This document shows positions 1 through 10,208 of a stretch of DNA of 64,000 nt, piece by piece (within the stretch, counting starts at the first letter, position 1; each line of letters opens with the position of its first letter). A program made the position numbers and the translations under genes. Origin of the DNA: Nematopogon swammerdamellus (lineage: Eukaryota; Arthropoda; Insecta; Lepidoptera; Adelidae); contig OX336355.1 in the NCBI GenBank assembly GCA_946902875.1, forward strand, positions 17,083,347 through 17,147,346, in the 5' to 3' direction. The notes below the pieces were generated by a model, which was given only the letters and a program-made list of their open reading frames with translations, was not told where the DNA came from and did no database searches.

Positions 1-1
1 G

Positions 2-148
2 AGCCACTTGGAATCTACTCCTCGTCCGGCTGTCCCGAAGCAGAACACTGTGAAGAGGGTGGGGAACGAGCGACGCATCGGAGGCTTCGTGTCGGCCTTC
101 CTGCGAAGACCTTCGTCTCCCCTTCCGAAGCTAAGTTCTCGGATATAA
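2..148 (+). CDS. possible C-terminal coding exon of an unidentified plus-strand gene (partial)
   Basis: An open frame runs from the window edge to a TAA at 146-148 and is rich in Arg, Pro and Ser (it includes RVGNERRIGGF and FVSAFLRRP). An AATAAA at 252-257 could be its polyadenylation signal. I do not recognise the product. The segment is only 49 codons, and the opposite strand is also open here, so it may be spurious. If real, the gene would end inside or beside the cv-c-like gene, which runs the other way. Confidence 0.3.
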   Translation, partial: SHLESTPRPAVPKQNTVKRVGNERRIGGFVSAFLRRPSSPLPKLSSRI

Positions 149-304
149 TTATAGCTCTAATCGATTAGCTCGGTCGTCACCCCTACGATGCTCAAGTGAT
201 TCTGAAAACTCACACCCTGTCTTTTTATATATTAATTTTTGTGTTACATTAAATAAACGACAACTATATTTCTGAGCCGTATTCCTTATTTAATCCCCCT
301 TTTT

Positions 305-785
305 TCGTCTCAATAGGCTTGAGAAACTTCAGGAATAGAATGTACTCATTAATAGAAGATAACAATCCTTATCACTCAAATCGAAATTCCGTATTTTTTT
401 TTAAATTGAACATTGGAATAAAAACTTGATGGACAGTGAATTTGGGGAGATTTGGCAAAAGTGCTGTTTAGGTCTAGGGTTTGCAATAACCTAGTGGCTA
501 GTCCAGTGCCCTTTTTCTTTTGATGTCATTCAAATTTAAGTGTTTGGAATTTACCTACATGCAGTACAATTCTACTAGTTAAACGTGTAAGTTAAGTAGT
601 AATTTTGATTTTTAATTAATAAAGGCGGGCGTTAACTGTTTACCAAATCTCGATTAAACGATTTTCACCAAAAAGCACTATAAAATGACCGAATCTGGGA
701 AAATGTTTCAGAGCTTTTCGTCTTCAAATATGGACCCCTTTCGAACCCTGAAGTTACGGAACCTTCTCCTGAAACACCCTGTATT
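305..785. mobile_element. MITE family I, copy 1 (degenerate)
   Basis: About 480 bp that closely match 7285-7743. Shared stretches include the start (aggcttgagaaacttcagga), the middle (tttcaccaaaaag) and the end (tcctgaaacaccctgta). The left terminal repeat is eroded here. It has no coding capacity and is a non-autonomous DNA element. Confidence 0.6.
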
Positions 786-1300
786 GTGTTTAGTGTTTAA
801 AAGACTATCGTTATTATAATAGATGTCCCTGACATACTCATCCTTACATACTTCAAAGATTTATGACACGCTTTACATACTTTCCTAAAATTATCTAATT
901 CTATGGCTATAAGGGTAATGTGACTACATATTTATACCTAAACATCGACACAAGGACGCGTGAACTAGAGTGTGAAGTATGAAACTCTAGACAGGATGGC
1001 CTAGGTACTCTATGGTTCGTGAGCTGTGCTAGCGCGGAGGTGTAGCGAGGCAGAATCTACCGTATGCTATAAACACATAAGGTTCACTTTCTTTCGGCTA
1101 TAGGTACCACATCAAATTCTGATGCTCACCTTTTCGCTTTTCCACTGACTCTAAAAGATAAGTCATAATTTTCATTAAATTAAATTATAAAATAACGTGT
1201 TTGAACATTAAAATTTTATAAATCGAAATATGTCGTTCGGATTATAAATCGAATTTGTCGCCAGCACAACATGAAGTACTAACAAATTATTTTACAGGTC
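786..1300. other. unassigned AT-rich intronic stretch
   Basis: No exon, repeat or structured element was recognised. Short A/T-rich sequence with stops in all frames. Confidence 0.5.
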
Positions 1301-1304
1301 TAAA

Positions 1305-1430
1305 CAAGAGGTGGCGGCAAAGTGAAAGACGTTTGAAACAATACAATAGGATTGAAATCGAAATATGAGTGAACATGAAATATCGGAGAGGCGTATATCC
1401 AGCAATGGCCGCGTACACGCTGAATATAAA
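1305..1430 (+). pseudogene. RTE-type LINE 3'-end remnant
   Basis: The segment contains a degenerate version of the motif GEAY-QQW, which I associate with the C-terminus of RTE-clade reverse transcriptases. Better copies are at 33735-33905 (minus) and 13400-13490 (plus). It runs directly into the SINE chimera that follows. Confidence 0.4.
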
Positions 1431-1431
1431 T

Positions 1432-1752
1432 TTGTACCGTGTGCGGCCGGTAATTTAAAAGAATAGCCCCACTGCATCTCTCCCCGTGTATGTCGTAAAA
1501 GGCGACTAAGGGATAAGACTCCCTTCTTATATTACTAGGTGGTAGGGTTTAACCCGCCCGGGTTGGTATCACCGCACTGAATGAAAGGTCGGTCGAAACG
1601 GCTATGTAAATAGTTTGTGTTTTCCGTCCAGTTCAGTGTAGCCGGTACGACCGAAGGGAAGCACTGACGTGGCACCAAGTTCACCCGGTGTTATGGGTTG
1701 ACATCACGGATGTTGTAGGTGATGTAGCCAACCGTGTCAGTTTCCATTAAAA
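1432..1752 (+). mobile_element. chimeric SINE (family B head joined to family A tail), copy 1
   Basis: The first ~80 bp (accgtgtg...ggccgg, atagccccactgcatctctc, gtcgtaaaaggcgactaagg) are the start of family B. From about 1525 the sequence is the 3' half of family A (accgcactgaatgaaaggtc ... gtgtcagtttccat) with an A-rich end. The same junction occurs at 34732-35058 and, inverted, at 56856-57195, so the recombinant itself has spread. Confidence 0.7.
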
Positions 1753-1779
1753 TATATATATATATATTCAAAAGTGACA

Positions 1780-2290
1780 AAATACACACCACGCGCAGTA
1801 TCCCGACAATCGGGGTAAGCAGAGTAATCGTTGTTGTGCTGTAAGTACTCTGGTAAATTGCAACACAATATCGACCACCACGTTTAGCAAAGTATCCGGA
1901 TAAAAAAACTTAAATAAAACAGGTGGGAATATAATTTAAAATATAATTTCTCATGTTCTTAATATTAGCAGTAAAGTAGACATGCAACCCCCTTTATTAT
2001 AAACCGGCTTGCGAACAGAATAATTTCACATTGCCAGAATAATTACACTATAATAATTTAAAAATACAAATAAAGAAACAGATTTCTTCATGTTTGCCTT
2101 CATAAGAGCAAAGAGAGTAATACTCGCGTGACTCGGTGGAAGGACCGTGCCAAGGCGAGAGGTGGCTAGCCTGTCACCCTATAGCACGGCATCTCGTCCT
2201 TATCACTTAGTCGCCTTTTACGACATGAACGGGGAGAGATGCATAGTGGAGCTATTATTTTTAAGTACCGGCCCCACACGGTACTTAAAA
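1780..2290 (-). mobile_element. family B SINE-like element, split copy
   Basis: Two blocks, 1780-1935 and 2113-2290, match the two halves of full family B copies such as 44418-44752. They are separated by about 175 bp of unrelated AT-rich DNA. The right block contains cttagtcgccttttacgaca, and the left contains cgacaatcggggtaagcaga. Confidence 0.65.
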
Positions 2291-2319
2291 AGTACAGAAC
2301 AGAAGTAGCAGTATGGAAC

Positions 2320-2510
2320 CAGGGTTGCCAGATGGTCCAGATAAAAAAGAGGACATTTTTCACCAAAGGGTCCCCTTTGATTTTTCGGGTAAAACTTTTA
2401 CGAAAAATCTATCCCCCTTTGTTTTGTCCGCGGAAGTCTAAAACTTTTTCGCAAACAAGACTTCAAAAAAGAGGACCGTCCGCGGTAAAAGCGGACACCT
2501 GGCAACCCTG
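2320..2510. mobile_element. hAT-type MITE (TIR CAGGGTTGCCAG)
   Basis: Perfect 12-bp inverted termini, CAGGGTTGCCAG at 2320-2331 and its complement at 2499-2510. The 8 bases TATGGAAC precede it (2312-2319). The same 8 bases follow it once the fold-back element inserted at its right edge is removed (split between 2511-2513 and 4796-4800). An 8-bp TSD with a CAGGG terminus is the hAT hallmark. No transposase; non-autonomous. Confidence 0.85.
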
Positions 2511-2513
2511 TAT

Positions 2514-4788
2514 CACAGCATATATATGGCTAAAGCAGTATGGAAACTACGTACAAAACGATCGAAACGACGCACTCACACACACGCACGCCTCAACAAG
2601 GCCCCGAAGCGAATGTCGCAAACAATCAGTCGCGGGTGCCGCGTCCGAGTGGTCGTGTTTGTTTTTGTTGCATGCGCCACGGACAGTCCGCGATCTTTTA
2701 GAATGCAAAAAAATTTTTACAAACGTTTTTCGACTGTTGTCACTTTATATTAACTTTTGACAAATGTCGACAACTTTTGTCAACTTTTCTCATCTTTTGC
2801 CAACTTCTGTCACATTTTGTCAACTTTTATCGACTGTTGTCAACTCTTGTCAACTTTTCTTATCTTTTGCCAACTTCTGTCACCTTTTTCAACTTTTATC
2901 GACTGTTGTCAACTCTTGTCAAGTTTTGTAACCTTTTGAGAACTTTTGTCAACTCTCGGTAACTTATGTCAACTCTTGTCAACTTTTGTCAACTTTTCTC
3001 GTCTTTTGCCAACTTCTGTCACCTTTTGTCAACTTTTATCGACTGTTGTCAACTCTTGTCAAGTTTTGTAAACTTTTGAGAACTTTTGTCAACTCTCGGT
3101 AACTTATGTCAACTCTTGTCAACTTTTGTCAACTTTTCTTATCTTTTGCCAACTTCTGTCACCTTTTGTCAACTTGTATCGACTGTTGTCAACTCTTGTC
3201 AAGTTTGTAAACTTTGGAGAACTTTTGTCAACTGTCGGTAATTTATGTCAACTCTTGTCAACTTTTGTCCACTTTTCTTACCTTTTGCCAACTTCTGTCA
3301 CCTTTTGTCAACTTTTATCGACTGTTGTCAACTCTTGTCAATGTTTATCAACCTTGGTCAACTTTTGTCAACATTTGTCAACATTTGTCAACTTTTGTCA
3401 ACTTTTGTCATCTTTTGTCAACTTTTATCGACTGTTGTCAACTCTTGTCAATGTTTGTCAACCTTGGTCAACTTTTGTCAACTTTCGTAAATATTTGTCA
3501 ACTTTCGTCATCTCTTGTCAACTTTTATCGACTGTTGTCAACTCTTGTCAACCTTGGTCAACTTTTGTCAACTTTCGTCAACATTTGTCAACTTTTGTCA
3601 TCTTTTGTCAACTTTTATCAACTGTTGTCAACTCTTGTCAATGTTTGTTAACCTTTGTCGGCTTTTGTCTGCTTTTGTCATCTTTTGTCAACTTTTATCG
3701 ACCTGTGTCATCTTTTATCGACTGTTGTCAACTCGTGTCAATGTCAACCTAACCTTGGTCAACTTTTGTCAACTTTCGTCAACATTTGTCATCTTTGTCA
3801 ACTTTTATCGACTGTTGTCAACTCTTGTGGTTGTTTGTCAACCTTAGTCAACTTTCGTCAACATTTTGTCATCTTTAGTCAACGTTTGTCAACTTTTGTA
3901 TACTTTTCTCGACTTTTGTGAACTTATAGCCACTTTCGTCATCTTTTGTCAACTTTTGCCAACTTCTCTCAGCTTTTGTCAGCTTTTATCATATTTTAAC
4001 CACTGTTGTCAACTTTTGTCACTTTTATGAACTTTTGTCAGCTTTCGTTAACAAGGAGTTGACAAAAGTTGACAAGAGTTTATATAAGTTGACTAAAGTT
4101 GACAAGAGTTAACGAAAGTTGACAAACTGGACAAAAGATGGGAAAAGTTGACGAAAGTTGACAAACGTTGACAAAAGATGACAAAAGTTGACCAAGGTTG
4201 ACAAAGATTGACAAGAGTTGACAACAGTCGATAAAAGTTGACAAAAGATGACAAATGTTGACGAAAGTTGACAAAAGTTGACCAAGGTTGACAAACATTG
4301 ACAAGAGTTGACAACAGTCGATGAAAGTTGACAAAAGATGACAAAAGTTGACAAATGTTGACGAAAGCTGACAAAAGTTTACCAAGGTTGACAAACATTG
4401 ACAAGACTTGACAACAGTCGATAAAAGTTGACAAAAGATGACTGAAATTGGCAAAAGATGAGAAAAGTTGACAAACATTTACAATGGTTGACAAGAGCTG
4501 ACAAAAGTTGTAAACAATTTACAAAAGTTAATAAAAGTTGACAAAAGTCGAGAAAAGTTATATCAATTAATATTTATAGCAACCACGTTTCGAACTTATT
4601 ATTGATGATTGATTATATTGATTATTTGGTCGTTACATTAAAGAACCTAAATAAATGTTTCAATAAATAATAATTTTACAATTTTACAAAAAAATTTGAT
4701 TGACATCCCTAACGCTCCATGGAGCGTAGGTACTTATTTTAACAAATAGGCCTAGTTTCCATACTGCTTTAGCCATATATATGCTGTG
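2514..4788. mobile_element. fold-back element with satellite arms
   Basis: Inverted termini of about 36 bp (2514-2549 and 4753-4788, beginning CACAGCATATATATGG) are flanked by a 7-bp TSD, CCTGTAT (2507-2513 and 4789-4795). The interior is mostly a 10-bp satellite, TTTTGTCAAC, in one orientation to about 4050 and in the opposite orientation from about 4056 to 4560. The long open frames here, rich in L-S-T-F-V-N, are translations of the satellite and not genes. Drosophila FB/Galileo elements (P superfamily) have tandem-repeat arms and 7-9 bp TSDs, so I infer a related class. No transposase is present. Confidence 0.85.
2757..4560. repeat. 10-bp satellite with orientation switch
   Basis: Units of consensus TTTTGTCAAC vary in one or two bases (CTTTTCTCAT, CTTTCGTCAA). 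A recurrent marker, ttatcgactgttgtcaactc, returns roughly every 90-140 bp and reveals a higher-order repeat. Around 4050 the array flips to gttgacaaaa units, and the marker reappears as its complement near 4222, 4312 and 4412. Confidence 0.95.
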
Positions 4789-4837
4789 CCTGTATGGAAC
4801 AGATACTCTGTATCATTAAAAATATTGTTTCACATAC

Positions 4838-4932
4838 TTTTCCCGGGCTTCCTTCAATAGTGCCTTGATGCATGCTGCCTGAAATCCTTTCCAGTCCTGT
4901 TGGAAGTCCGCACCCAGTTCTTCTAACGCAAC
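4838..4932 (-). CDS. cv-c: cv-c-like RhoGAP gene, exon after the RhoGAP domain
   Basis: Exon 13 of the chain (95 bp, starts in phase 0, ends two bases into a codon). Acceptor ttgcag lies above 4932 and donor GTATGT at 4832-4837. It encodes VALEELGADFQQDW, then LLKEAREK. DLC/STARD13 proteins have the motif LLKEAREK between the RhoGAP and START domains. The following START-domain exons are not visible before the left edge, so the gene continues out of the window. Confidence 0.85.
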
Positions 4933-5066
4933 CTGCAACATTAATTATAAAGTCTGTTAAAATTATGCAGATGTTAGGTCCGATAACGTGACGGTTTCGC
5001 GAGAGTGGCAGTCAATTTGCAGACATCTTAACACAAAAACGTGGGATTTTAAATATTGTGTCATAA

Positions 5067-5441
5067 GGAAACTGACACGGTTGGCTAAATCACCTACAAC
5101 ATCCGTGATGTCAGTCCATGACACCTCGGTGAACTAGGCGCCATGTCAGCGCTTTCCCTTCGGTCGTGCCGGCTGCACACTGGACGGACTATTTACATGG
5201 CCGTTGGAGCTGACAGTTCGGTTGTATCAATCCGGGCGGGTTAAACACTACCACCCAGTAAAGTAAGAAAGAAGGGAAGGGATAAAAAAACTACAGTTTT
5301 ACGTTGAATCCGAACCACCACGGTCAGCCTCCAATGGTAGAGCGATCACCCACCCAAGTAGGTATTGACCGCGCCCAGTTGTGCTTATGATCATGAACAA
5401 AGACAGTCGACCGACCGCACCACTGAGCTACCGAGGCTGAC
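5067..5441 (-). mobile_element. family A SINE (5S/tRNA-like head), near full length
   Basis: Read on the minus strand it starts tcagcctcggtagctcagtg, has a degenerate 5S-like control region and ends gtgtcagtttcc with a short A tail. It is one of more than ten copies in this window; the head is described at 41198-41553. Confidence 0.85.
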
Positions 5442-5513
5442 GGCGTTGCATTTAGACGCTCAGAGATTCTCCAGCCGCGCGGGTTAGGTGTGCGTCGTCT
5501 AAATACAGGGTGT

Positions 5514-6268
5514 CCCCGGACTGCTGCAGTTCCTTTAAGAAGGTTATTCTACGCTTTGTAACAAACATATTAGTAAAAGAAGTAGGGTTCTAGGTACGCC
5601 CGTTGAGGAGATATCAATTTTTAAAGTTATTAAATGTACTGTAATGTTGTAATGCTCTAATCGGTCGCGGGCGGGGCGCGGGGCAGCGGGCGGGACGGAC
5701 GCGACGCGAGTGAACGCCAAACAGATAGCCGTAACAGTTTGTTAGGAAATCCTAAAATTTTAATGAAAGCACAATGATTTAAAAAAATCTTTCACCTGTG
5801 CTTTTGTTACAAGGTCTAAGAATAACCTACCTAAAGGAACTAAACCAGTCCGGGGAGCATATTTCCAAAATCTAGTATGCGAGTTGCTCTGATTGGTCGT
5901 TCTCAACTTTGGCGGGAAATAGAAGTTTCGAATTTCGGAAGTATTTCCGAAAATAAAGTTTTCTTAGGTGGTTATAAAAAAAAATAACCATAACCTAATT
6001 TTAATACTCTAACAATGCTTTAAAAAAACGTAAAACAAAACAAATTTTGACAAAAGGGACACGAACCCATGGCCGAGACCGAAAGAATAAAAACCCAACA
6101 CTCTCCCACTGAGCCACCAAAGTACATAATATGCGACCAAACGAATATCGGATTCAGTAAGTTCGCTCCTAAATTTATATTTCCCGCCAAAGTTGAGAAC
6201 GACCAATCAGAGCAACTCGCATAGGTACTAGACTTTGGTTTTATGCGTCCGGAGACACCCTGTATACA
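5514..6268. mobile_element. composite MITE with TIR TACAGGGTGTCC
   Basis: Ends tacagggtgtccccggac and gtccggagacaccctgta are inverted. A second internal inverted pair (gagttgctctgattggtcgt near 5881-5900 and its complement near 6205-6222) suggests nesting or a long-arm fold-back. The right end is 38 bp from the exon at 6306. Confidence 0.7.
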
Positions 6269-6305
6269 CAAAAATATGTAATTTACGCGAGTAAAATTGA
6301 CTCAC

Positions 6306-6465
6306 CGGGACACTCTCCTCGAAGTAGTTGAACTTGCACCTCGCCAGCATGTCAGCGGGCGCCATGAACAGCTGCTTGTGTTTCTGTATGAGAAGCAGCA
6401 GGCAAGCGTGCGCAGCTCGACTTTCGCTGATTTGCCTCTGGTCTGCTATGCTCTCGTTCAGGGTT
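6306..6465 (-). CDS. cv-c: cv-c-like RhoGAP gene, end of the RhoGAP domain
   Basis: Exon 12 (160 bp). Acceptor cccacag above 6465, donor GTGAGT at 6300-6305. The first base completes a split Arg codon, then TLNESIADQRQISESRAA, ...IQKHKQLFMAP, and ARCKFNYFEESVP. This corresponds to the last helices of the DLC RhoGAP fold, a helical segment with little sequence conservation. Phase fits both neighbours. Confidence 0.88.
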
Positions 6466-6710
6466 CTGTGGGAGAGAGCAGTCAATGGAGAAAACATATT
6501 TAGTTTATGTAGGATCAGATCAGATAATTAGGGAATGTATTCATACCACACTACCGATTTAGGCCACTTTTCGATTCCCAGCCCCACTTCTTGAATACAA
6601 CTTGAGTAATTTAAAAAAGGAATTACTTGAAAATCTGTTCAGCCGTTTACAAGTTACACACACACACAGGCACCTGTCGCTTTCTCAAAAACTGAATAAT
6701 TATTTAAGCG

Positions 6711-7098
6711 GCGGGTGGCCGAGTGGTTTGGGCATCGGCTTCTCATGCGAGAGGTCCGAGGTTCGAAACCGGTCGGCGTATACCAATGAGTTTTTCCTGA
6801 CGAAAATATTTACGTGCATACCGACATCTGCTGTTTCACCGTTCGGAACCGGTGTAAAACTGTAGGTCCCTTCCCTTGCCCCTTACTATGTGGTAGGCTC
6901 AAATTTTAGCCGAATGGGTTGATACCACCGTACTGGATGTAAGATAGCCGCATAGCAGCCTCCATTGTGTTCTCCTCTAGTCCAGTATAGCCAGCAATCC
7001 AGGGATGTCTCCGGTATGGCACCTACCTTCTCGGAGGTGATATTGGCTGGTCGGAGCATGTGCTTTGGCCCCTCCGACTCAGCCACGCATACAGGATT
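6711..7098 (+). mobile_element. tRNA-derived SINE (family C), full length
   Basis: The head gcgggtggccgagtggtttg ... gaggttcgaaacc has recognisable tRNA-like A and B boxes (TGGCCGAGTGG; GGTTCGAANCC), of tRNA-Ser/Leu type. The body runs to cagccac and a short A-rich tail. The 8-mer ATAATTAT lies on both sides (near 6702 and 7110), a likely target duplication. Confidence 0.85.
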
Positions 7099-7145
7099 AC
7101 ATAAAAGATAATTATGCCGTTTAATTCTGAAAATGCAGTTGTAAC

Positions 7146-7273
7146 CTCGTGGAGTTGCCCTCCTTGGTGCTCCCGGCCTGTGGCGGCACGTGGTGTAGTC
7201 TGAGCAGAGTGGGCGCCAGGCACACCGCGAGGTTGGACGCGGTCATCTGGTTCACGGCCGAGTGTTCTGCCAC
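7146..7273 (-). CDS. cv-c: cv-c-like RhoGAP gene, RhoGAP catalytic core (Asn motif)
   Basis: Exon 11 (128 bp, phase 0 in, two bases out). Encodes VAEHSAVNQMTASNLAVC followed by LAPTLLRLHHVPP. NxMT-SNLAVCLAP is the RhoGAP signature, with the conserved Asn that positions the small GTPase switch regions. Acceptor tgcag above 7273; the donor (GTTACA) is weak. The phase and the next exon support it. A family I MITE begins about 12 bp beyond the acceptor. Confidence 0.92.
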
Positions 7274-7284
7274 CTGCACAAAAT

Positions 7285-7743
7285 ACAGGGTGTTTCAGGA
7301 TAGGCTTGAGAAACTTCAGGAATACAAAGTACTCATTATTAGAAGAAAAAATCCTTTTCACTCAAATCGAAATTCCGTATATTTTTTTTTGATACAAAAA
7401 TTGAAAATTGTAATAAAAACTCGATGGAGTAAGGGGAGATTTGGCAACAGTGCTGTCTAGGTGTAGGGAGCGCAATGGCCCAGTCCAGTCCCCTTTTCCT
7501 TTTGGTGTCATTCAAATTTAAGTTGCAGTTCAATTCTACTAGTTAAGCATGTAAGTTAGTCATTTTATTTTTTATTTAATAAAGACGGACGATAACCGTC
7601 CACCAAAGCCCGATGAAAAATTTTTCACCAAAAAGTACTATAAAATGATCGAATCTGAGAAAAAGTTTCAGAGCTTTTGGTCTTCAAATATGGACCCCTT
7701 TCGAACCCTGAAGTTACGAAACCCTATCCTGAAACACCTTGTA
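7285..7743. mobile_element. MITE family I, copy 2
   Basis: Termini tacagggtgtttcaggatag and ctatcctgaaacaccttgta are inverted, starting and ending in TA as in Tc1/mariner-type MITEs. The body matches 305-785. The left end is about 12 bp from the splice acceptor at 7274-7275. Confidence 0.8.
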
Positions 7744-7939
7744 TATTCTTTATTCTTTATTGCCCATAAATGCGGTATTTCCATCCAGTATTTCCATCCA
7801 GCTCAGTATAGCCGAACCGGAAAAGATAAGCAATGAGTTTACACAAATGCCCATTTTCACTATAATTTCTTTAACAAAAATTGTCAATGGATATTACTAG
7901 AATTACATAACGTATACCTATGAATTCTATATAATATAC

Positions 7940-8188
7940 AAGGTCTTTCATTAGTAGGTAACGCTACGCTAAGGGGTGTATGTGTATCAGATACTGATCA
8001 CGTTCCCATACCAATTTTTTTTACGATATAAAAACCTACTCACTCCTCAAATTTAATACGTGAAGTGCGCGTATTTCACCTTAATAAGTAGGTTTTTTAT
8101 ATTGTAAAAAAAATTGGTATGGGAACGTGATCAGTATCCGATACACATACACCCCTTAGCGTAGCGTTACCTACTAATGAAAGACCTT
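7940..8188. mobile_element. fold-back MITE with ~105-bp arms
   Basis: The sequence from aaggtctttcattagtaggt to its complement at 8169-8188 folds into an almost perfect hairpin with a central spacer of about 40 bp (near 8040-8085). No coding capacity. Confidence 0.9.
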
Positions 8189-8330
8189 ATATATTCAACA
8201 ATGATTGTCTCGTTAGTTCGAAGGAACTGTTTGCAATAAAACTGTTTTTGCCCTTACAAAGTACCTATGTGTTGAATCGTAGATTGAATAATTTAGTACT
8301 GGCATAGTTTTGAACACAAGAGTCACGTAC

Positions 8331-8434
8331 CTGTCCTAAGAATATTAGTAGTGAATGCAGAGATTCGAGGTGTTCCTCGGGTAACAGAAGGAGCGCACAC
8401 TGCACGGCGTCACACCGCAGTGGCTCAGGAACAT
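8331..8434 (-). CDS. cv-c: cv-c-like RhoGAP gene, RhoGAP core
   Basis: Exon 10 (104 bp). Two bases complete the His of FQHVPEPLR, then CDAVQCALLLLPEEHLESL and LLIFLGQ. This matches the QHVP...AVQ-A--LLP-EN...L--LL-FL block of DLC RhoGAPs. Acceptor tccacag above 8434, donor GTACGT at 8325-8330. Joins in phase to exons at 10209-10458 and 7146-7273. Confidence 0.92.
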
Positions 8435-8522
8435 CTGTGGACAAATAAAGTTTCAAAAGCAATAATGAATACTTTTGGGTTTTAATTGTTGCTGTGGTCG
8501 TGAGATGGCTGCTGCTATAATT

Positions 8523-8926
8523 TTTTTTATGTAATCCGGTATGGGTGGCTGAGTCGGAGGGGCCAAAGCGCATGCTCCGACCAGCCTATATCACCTCCGA
8601 GAAGGTAGGCATACCGGAGACTTCCCTGGATTGCTGGCTATTGGACTACACATGGAGGAGAACACAGCCGAGGCGGCTATGCGGCCATCTTACATCCAGT
8701 ACGGTGGTACCAACCCAGTCGGCTACAATTTGAGCCTACCACCTAGTAAGGGGCAAGGGAAGGCACCTACAGTTTTACACCGGTTTCGAACGGTGAAGCA
8801 GCAGGTGTGGGTATGCAGGTAATTTTGTTCGTCAGAAAAAACTCATTGGTACACGCCGAACGGATTCGAACCTCGGACCTCTCGCATGAAGAGCCGATGC
8901 CCAAACCACTCGGCCACCCGCCGCTT
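8523..8926 (-). mobile_element. tRNA-derived SINE (family C)
   Basis: Near full-length copy on the minus strand. The tRNA-like head is at 8926-8855 (B-box complement ggattcgaacctcggacc) and the tail at 8523-8540. Confidence 0.85.
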
Positions 8927-8999
8927 AATATGGGTTCCACGACAATGGGTCCTTACTATTTCACTCGTTCCCTGCAAGTTAACTCGGCCTGATGAAGTC

Positions 9000-9230
9000 C
9001 ACGAAGAATACCAGACTGTCGCGAGTGTGTCCTTCAGAAAAGATACTCAACCACGAAGTATTTCAGACCAGATCGGGCATGTGCTCAAAAAGGGTCAAGT
9101 GCGTAGTACCCGTAACCGAAGAGCATGTATGAAGAACATTATGAGAGTGGAAGAGGCGGCAGAGGTGTGTCAGGATCGTGGCACGTGGAGATCCGTTTTC
9201 TCTGCCTACCCCACTGAGAAACAAGCGTGA
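9000..9230 (+). pseudogene. LINE ORF2 C-terminal remnant
   Basis: The open frame ends VEEAAEVCQDRGTWRS..FSAYP, with a stop at 9228-9230. The pattern (R/D)R--WR-(V)-SAYP at the extreme C-terminus is typical of a non-LTR reverse transcriptase. A second copy, abutting a palindromic MITE, is at 53916-54065. Confidence 0.55.
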
Positions 9231-9450
9231 CGCTTTTTGTCTTTTATAATTTGTCTAATTGGAAAAATGCATTTGTGTATCTACGCAAGTTTTAAAACAG
9301 AAATACATACAATCTAATGTATCTTTAGTCATTTTTAGGGTCATTTAACTCATTGCCATCTCTTAGCACGAAGTAAACACGACCAACTGCACAAACTTCT
9401 CCAGCTTCAGAGACATATATTCATGATATTACTCACATACAAATTAAGAA
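9231..9450. other. unassigned AT-rich stretch
   Basis: No exon or repeat recognised. Confidence 0.4.
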
Positions 9451-9451
9451 T

Positions 9452-10140
9452 TTACAATGTGAATAAAATACATAAAAGTAAACTAGAATAAATTAAGACT
9501 AAAAAAACCATAATGTTAAAGTAAAAAATAATTCCTTCAATTCGACCGTCGCGTCGTCCCCCCTGCGGTACCCAGCACACTGGCTGCGTTGCCCCTCTGA
9601 ATTTCGAGGCTAATTCGCCGTACGAGATTTTTTTATAGGCAGCCGGCGCGGGTGTCTGTGCCCAATACTTCAACGGAAGATCAGACACAGCCAATAACAC
9701 CATTCCTCGCGAAACCACGCTCAGAGAGGCGCCATGCCGGCTATGAGGCGGACAAAAAGGTTGTCGTCTAATTTATTGACACGCCTTTTGAAGATTCCCA
9801 GGTTATAGGTGGTGGGGAACACACTCACCGGAAGACCGTTCCATATTTTCGCCGTTCGACACAGGAAAGATTTCGAAAAACGACGTGTTCTTAGTAGTTG
9901 GGTGTCAACAACATATGGATGTTCCGAGCGAGTCCGGCGGGTGTGGCGGAGACGGATGGGGGCTGGAGGGATGAGAGAAGCCAATTCATCAGAGCAACGT
10001 CCATGGTAGTACCTATAGAACAGTGACGAGTGGGTCACGAGTACGATGCCGACGCCGTACGAGTACGATGGCACGTGTGGGTCACCCAATGGGGTCACCA
10101 GACTTGTCGACAAGCATATCACCCAGCTTGTCGCTGAACT
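9452..10140 (-). pseudogene. LINE 3' end (family F): RT C-terminus plus 3' tail
   Basis: The minus-strand frame (stop near 9721) encodes SLFYRYYHGRCSDELASLIP, then FLCRTAKIWNGLPVSVFP and LGIFKRRVNKL. This is the familiar extreme C-terminus of CR1/Jockey-like LINE proteins in Lepidoptera. The downstream part (ccaatacttcaacggaagat; cggcgcgggtgtctgtgccc) recurs at 49820-49935, 53045-53125 and 63105-63252. It is 5'-truncated, as LINE copies usually are. Confidence 0.75.
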
Positions 10141-10208
10141 CTTTTGATTCTGGTGCCCACGCACCATATAATATAATATAGCTTCATATAATTAACTTTC
10201 AAACTCAC

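Noticed and set aside
2..148. Minus-strand reading of the left edge as the next cv-c exon (START domain)
   Set aside because: An acceptor-like ttcacag is present, but neither phase gives START-like sequence; the plus-strand frame looked slightly better and was kept at low confidence.
2757..4494. Several long frames rich in Leu, Ser, Thr, Phe, Val, Asn (up to 208 codons)
   Set aside because: They are translations of the 10-bp satellite in different frames and both orientations, not genes.
6711..6790. Functional tRNA gene (Ser/Leu-like)
   Set aside because: A and B boxes are present, but it has no acceptor stem pairing or tRNA 3' end; it is the head of a SINE present in several copies.
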